DNA from: an uncultured Cocleimonas sp. | Lineage (GTDB): Bacteria; Pseudomonadota; Gammaproteobacteria; Thiotrichales; Thiotrichaceae | DNA length: 6,684 nucleotides | NCBI GenBank assembly: GCA_937974135.1 | Contig: CALJIH010000106.1 | Span: 1 to 6,684, forward strand | Reading direction: 5' to 3' | Part shown: piece by piece, positions 4,931 to 6,684 of the stretch | How positions within the stretch are numbered: the stretch's first letter is position 1 | Layout: every line of letters begins with the position of its first letter | Translations under genes and position numbers: made by a program | The notes under the pieces: model-generated | What the model was told of the DNA's origin: nothing | What the model saw: the letters and a program-made list of their open reading frames with translations, nothing else | Database searches by the model: none

Positions 4931-5854
4931 ATGAGACGTTTACCGCCATTAAATTCAATTCGAGCATTCGAAGCAACAGCGCGACACCTAAGCTTTACTA
5001 AAGCAGCAGATGAGCTTAATGTAACGCCGGGTGCGGTTAGTCAGCAGGTAAAAGTATTAGAAGATTACCTCAACTTAAAATTATTCAAACGCAAAAACAG
5101 ATTGATTCTATTAACGGATGAGGCACAGATTTGCCTGCCATTACTCAGTGAAGGTTTAGATAAACTCTCACAAGGCATCAACACTATTCGTGAGCAATCT
5201 AATGACAAACCACTCACCATTACCGCATCGACTACTTTTGCCTCGCGTTGGCTATTGCCACGTTTAACGAAATTTCATAAAGAGTTTCCCGATATTGATG
5301 TCCGTATTGAAGCCAACAACGTTCTCTCTGATTTGGTTAATGATGATATTGATGTGGGTATTCGTTTTGGCGATGGAAACTACCCAGGATTAGAAGCAGA
5401 ATATTTATTTTCACAAAGCGTTATCCCAGTGTGTCATCCCTCACTGCTAGAAGAAAATGACATTCAAGTTCCTGAAGATTTAAAAAATCATACCTTGCTC
5501 CACCCAGGTAATGATTCTTTTTATTTAAACGATAAAACGCATATCGATTGGGAAATGTGGTTCGCAACGGTAGGCGTTAAAGATGTCGATCTTGATCACG
5601 GTTTACACTATGCCCAATATAGCTTGTTGTTAGATGCGGTGTTAGCAGGTCAAGGTGTAGCTTTGGTGGGCGATTCAGTGGTGAGAGATGAAATAAAAGC
5701 AGGTCGACTAGTCAAACTGTTTGGAAATACTGATATCGAATTAACATTCGCCTATTACCTTGCCTATTCTAAAAGCAAAGCGAATCTACCCCGCTTGAAA
5801 ATATTTAGACAATGGTTGCTACAGAAAGTAAAAGAAATGCAAGATCAAGCCTAA
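4931..5854 (+). CDS. LysR-type transcriptional regulator, GcvA-like
   Basis: The protein has 307 residues, the usual length. The winged helix-turn-helix occupies residues 1-65: RRLPPLNSIRAFEATARHLS, then FTKAADELNVTPGAVSQQVK as the helix-turn-helix, and LKLFKRKNRLILLTDEA as the wing. The RRLPPLN-RAFEA-ARHLSF opening is characteristic of the GcvA group. Residues about 93-300 form the periplasmic-binding-protein-like effector domain, including TTFASRWLLPRL, DIDVGIRFGDG and the late GQGVALVGDSVV. GcvA controls glycine cleavage in Escherichia coli, but many paralogues share this signature, and no glycine-cleavage gene is present here. The likely target is the divergent small-protein/DUF1127 unit, with autoregulation through the dyads at 4879-4903. 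The effector cannot be predicted. Confidence 0.92.
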   Translation: MRRLPPLNSIRAFEATARHLSFTKAADELNVTPGAVSQQVKVLEDYLNLKLFKRKNRLILLTDEAQICLPLLSEGLDKLSQGINTIREQSNDKPLTITASTTFASRWLLPRLTKFHKEFPDIDVRIEANNVLSDLVNDDIDVGIRFGDGNYPGLEAEYLFSQSVIPVCHPSLLEENDIQVPEDLKNHTLLHPGNDSFYLNDKTHIDWEMWFATVGVKDVDLDHGLHYAQYSLLLDAVLAGQGVALVGDSVVRDEIKAGRLVKLFGNTDIELTFAYYLAYSKSKANLPRLKIFRQWLLQKVKEMQDQA

Positions 5855-5900
5855 AAGAATCGGACTTACGTAGGATGATTGCGCCAGAGGTTGGTTTGTC

Positions 5901-5935
5901 AAAACCGCATAAAAGGTGGGGGGGTGTCTTTTTTA
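5901..5935 (+). repeat. Poly-G/poly-T intergenic repeat, copy 1
   Basis: The element is AAAACCGC-A-TAAAAG-GT, seven G (5918-5924), then TGTCTTTTTTA. A second copy in the same orientation is at 6368-6401. It begins 47 nt after the lysR stop. T6 at its end and its place behind a gene suggest a transcription terminator, but the only stems are weak (CCGC with GTGG, or AAAAG with CTTTT). GGTTT-GTCA-AAACC (5893-5906) forms another small hairpin overlapping its left end. The rest of the 131-bp gap shows no convincing promoter for the next gene, although TGTAAT at 5957-5962 could be a -10 box. Confidence 0.7.
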
Positions 5936-5985
5936 TATTTAAAAACATCTGTATTCTGTAATTAAAGTCAGTAAAGGGAGATACC

Positions 5986-6345
5986 ATGAAATGTTTTAAC
6001 CATCACAATCAAGACGCCGTTGGCGTTTGTAAAAGTTGTTTGAAAGGCATTTGTGTTAATTGCGCCACCGATATTGGTGGTGGCATCACCTGTTCTGACG
6101 AATGCGAAAGCGTTGCCAAAGACAATATACGATTGGTAAAAAATACAGTTGATGCACAACGTGATTTCAAAAAAGGTGGTGCTTACTTTGGCCCTTTTTA
6201 TTTACTATTAATGGGCTTGGCATTTATTGGTTTCGGTCAGTACAAAAAGAGCTTTTTTGAATTCGGCACGATCATTGGCGGCATCTTCTGCGTCTTTGGC
6301 CTTCTGTTATTCGTCATCAATTATCGCCATGCGAAACGTTCTTAG
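5986..6345 (+). CDS. B-box-like zinc-finger protein with two membrane helices
   Basis: The protein has 119 residues. The N-terminal 40 residues carry Cys3, His6, His7, Cys15, Cys18, Cys23, Cys26, Cys36 and Cys40 in a C-x2-H ... C-x2-C-x4-C-x2-C pattern (MKCFNHHNQDAVGVCKSC, GICVNC, ITCSDEC). This resembles the bacterial B-box-type zinc-binding fold. Two hydrophobic helices follow at about 66-84 (AYFGPFYLLLMGLAFIGFG) and 92-112, separated by YKKSFF, and the chain ends in RHAKRS. The hydrophobic stretches are membrane segments, and the zinc finger is probably cytoplasmic. Function is unknown; in bacteria this pattern is generally annotated only as a B-box zinc-finger protein. GGGAG lies about 6 nt before the ATG. 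The gene is bracketed by the two copies of the poly-G/poly-T repeat. Confidence 0.8.
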   Translation: MKCFNHHNQDAVGVCKSCLKGICVNCATDIGGGITCSDECESVAKDNIRLVKNTVDAQRDFKKGGAYFGPFYLLLMGLAFIGFGQYKKSFFEFGTIIGGIFCVFGLLLFVINYRHAKRS

Positions 6346-6367
6346 TCCTCATCTGAGATTATCTACT

Positions 6368-6401
6368 AAAACCGCTTAAAAGTAGGGGGGTGTCTTTTTT
6401 A
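6368..6401 (+). repeat. Poly-G/poly-T intergenic repeat, copy 2
   Basis: The element is AAAACCGC-T-TAAAAG-TA, six G (6385-6390), then TGTCTTTTTTA. It differs from copy 1 at the base after the CCGC block, in the GT/TA pair and in the G-run length. It starts 23 nt after the stop of the zinc-finger gene and ends just before the -35 box of the arsR-like promoter. CTACT (6363-6367) can pair with AGTAG (6381-6385) across 13 nt, a stem not shared with copy 1. Confidence 0.7.
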
Positions 6402-6402
6402 A

Positions 6403-6432
6403 TTGACAACTATCTTCAAACAATACTACAAT
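6403..6432 (+). promoter_or_regulatory. Strong sigma70-like promoter of the ArsR-family gene
   Basis: TTGACA (6403-6408, perfect -35) and TACAAT (6427-6432, 5 of 6) are separated by 18 nt. Transcription would start at about 6438-6440, which coincides with the ATG at 6440, so the mRNA is likely to be leaderless. Confidence 0.75.
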
Positions 6433-6458
6433 TCTAAATATGTCGAATTGTAGTATTG
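6421..6458. promoter_or_regulatory. Operator: perfect inverted repeat, 14-bp arms
   Basis: CAATACTACAATTC (6421-6434) is exactly inverted as GAATTGTAGTATTG (6445-6458) around 10 nt. The left arm contains the -10 box, the spacer contains the predicted transcription start and the start codon, and the right arm encodes the first residues of the regulator. Binding of a dimer here would block RNA polymerase, as in classical ArsR/SmtB autorepression. The assignment to this ArsR protein is inference from position. Confidence 0.75.
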
Positions 6459-6684
6459 ATATCCAAACCTGCGCCACGATGCTCAAAGCATTAGGTAATC
6501 CTCATCGCTTGTCGATTTTTCAGCGGCTAACAACCTGCTGTGCACCAGGCACGATTTGCGAGATCGACGAAGCCATCGGTTTAACCGTTGGTGAGATTGG
6601 TAAAGAATTACAAATTGCACCATCAACCGTCTCGCATCATCTCAAAGAGTTACACCATGCAGGATTAATCAAAACACGTCGTAA
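6440..6684 (+). CDS. ArsR/SmtB-family metalloregulator, N-terminal part
   Basis: 81 codons are visible before the window ends, with no stop. The winged helix-turn-helix is clear: MLKALGNPHRLSIFQRL at 14-30 and the recognition helix IAPSTVSHHLKELHHAGLI at 59-77, followed by the start of the wing (KTRR). A cysteine cluster, Cys33-Cys34-Ala-Pro-Gly-Thr-Ile-Cys40, lies in the stretch after the first long helix, with more cysteines at 4 and 11; these are candidate metal(loid) or thiol-sensing ligands. Members of this family repress an operon and release it on binding the ligand. The regulated genes lie beyond the right edge, so the inducer cannot be stated. The ATG at 6440 has no Shine-Dalgarno but matches the predicted transcription start. 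The alternative ATG at 6479 (Met14) also lacks one and would lose Cys4 and Cys11. Confidence 0.88.
   Translation, partial: MSNCSIDIQTCATMLKALGNPHRLSIFQRLTTCCAPGTICEIDEAIGLTVGEIGKELQIAPSTVSHHLKELHHAGLIKTRR

Noticed and set aside
5805..6159. Minus-strand open frames at 5805-5987 and 5968-6159
   Set aside because: They overlap the lysR end, the repeat and the zinc-finger gene, lack ribosome sites and show no family features.
5901..6401. The two similar elements as a CRISPR array
   Set aside because: There are only two copies, 467 bp apart with a gene between them, and no regular spacers.

Overview
The window looks like part of a chromosome from an AT-rich gammaproteobacterium. The evidence is a GcvA-type LysR regulator, DUF1127 small proteins, an ETHE1-type persulfide dioxygenase, sigma70-like promoters and AG-rich Shine-Dalgarno sites. 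I cannot name the genus. Genes left of about 4.8 kb are on the minus strand and genes right of about 4.9 kb are on the plus strand, so the centre is a divergent promoter region. I see no tRNA, rRNA, CRISPR array or transposase gene.

Left part (1-3098, minus strand). A membrane-anchored long coiled-coil protein with a C-terminal OmpA-like peptidoglycan-binding domain is followed, 69 bp downstream, by a protein made of repeated transmembrane helices of the mechanosensitive-channel (TM_helix) type. The channel reading frame does not end normally. After residue 355 it runs in frame into the start of a ribbon-helix-helix antitoxin of the FitA/Arc type, which continues off the left edge. This is a gene fusion, a recombination scar or an assembly join.

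Middle part (3099-4781, minus strand). The segment upstream of the OmpA-like gene holds nested inverted repeats. Next comes a persulfide dioxygenase with all expected iron ligands. Its promoter contains a perfect palindrome with 19-bp arms whose centre coincides with the -35 box. Upstream of that is a two-gene unit: an unrecognised basic 111-residue protein ending in CCY, then a DUF1127 protein.

Divergent control region (4782-4930). Promoters for the small-protein unit and for the LysR gene face away from each other with overlapping -35 boxes. Three TTAGA-like half-sites forming two dyads lie over the lysR -10 box, at about -54 and -64 of the divergent unit. This is the usual geometry for a LysR regulator that controls its neighbour and itself.

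Right part (4931-6684, plus strand). The LysR gene is followed by a small B-box-like zinc-finger membrane protein. Each of these two genes is followed by a copy of the same unusual 34-35-bp element (AAAACCGC, then a run of 6-7 G, then TGTC and T6). The window ends inside an ArsR-family repressor gene with a CC-x5-C cysteine cluster. Its strong promoter, 14-bp-arm operator and start codon are stacked so tightly that the transcript is probably leaderless and directly autorepressed.
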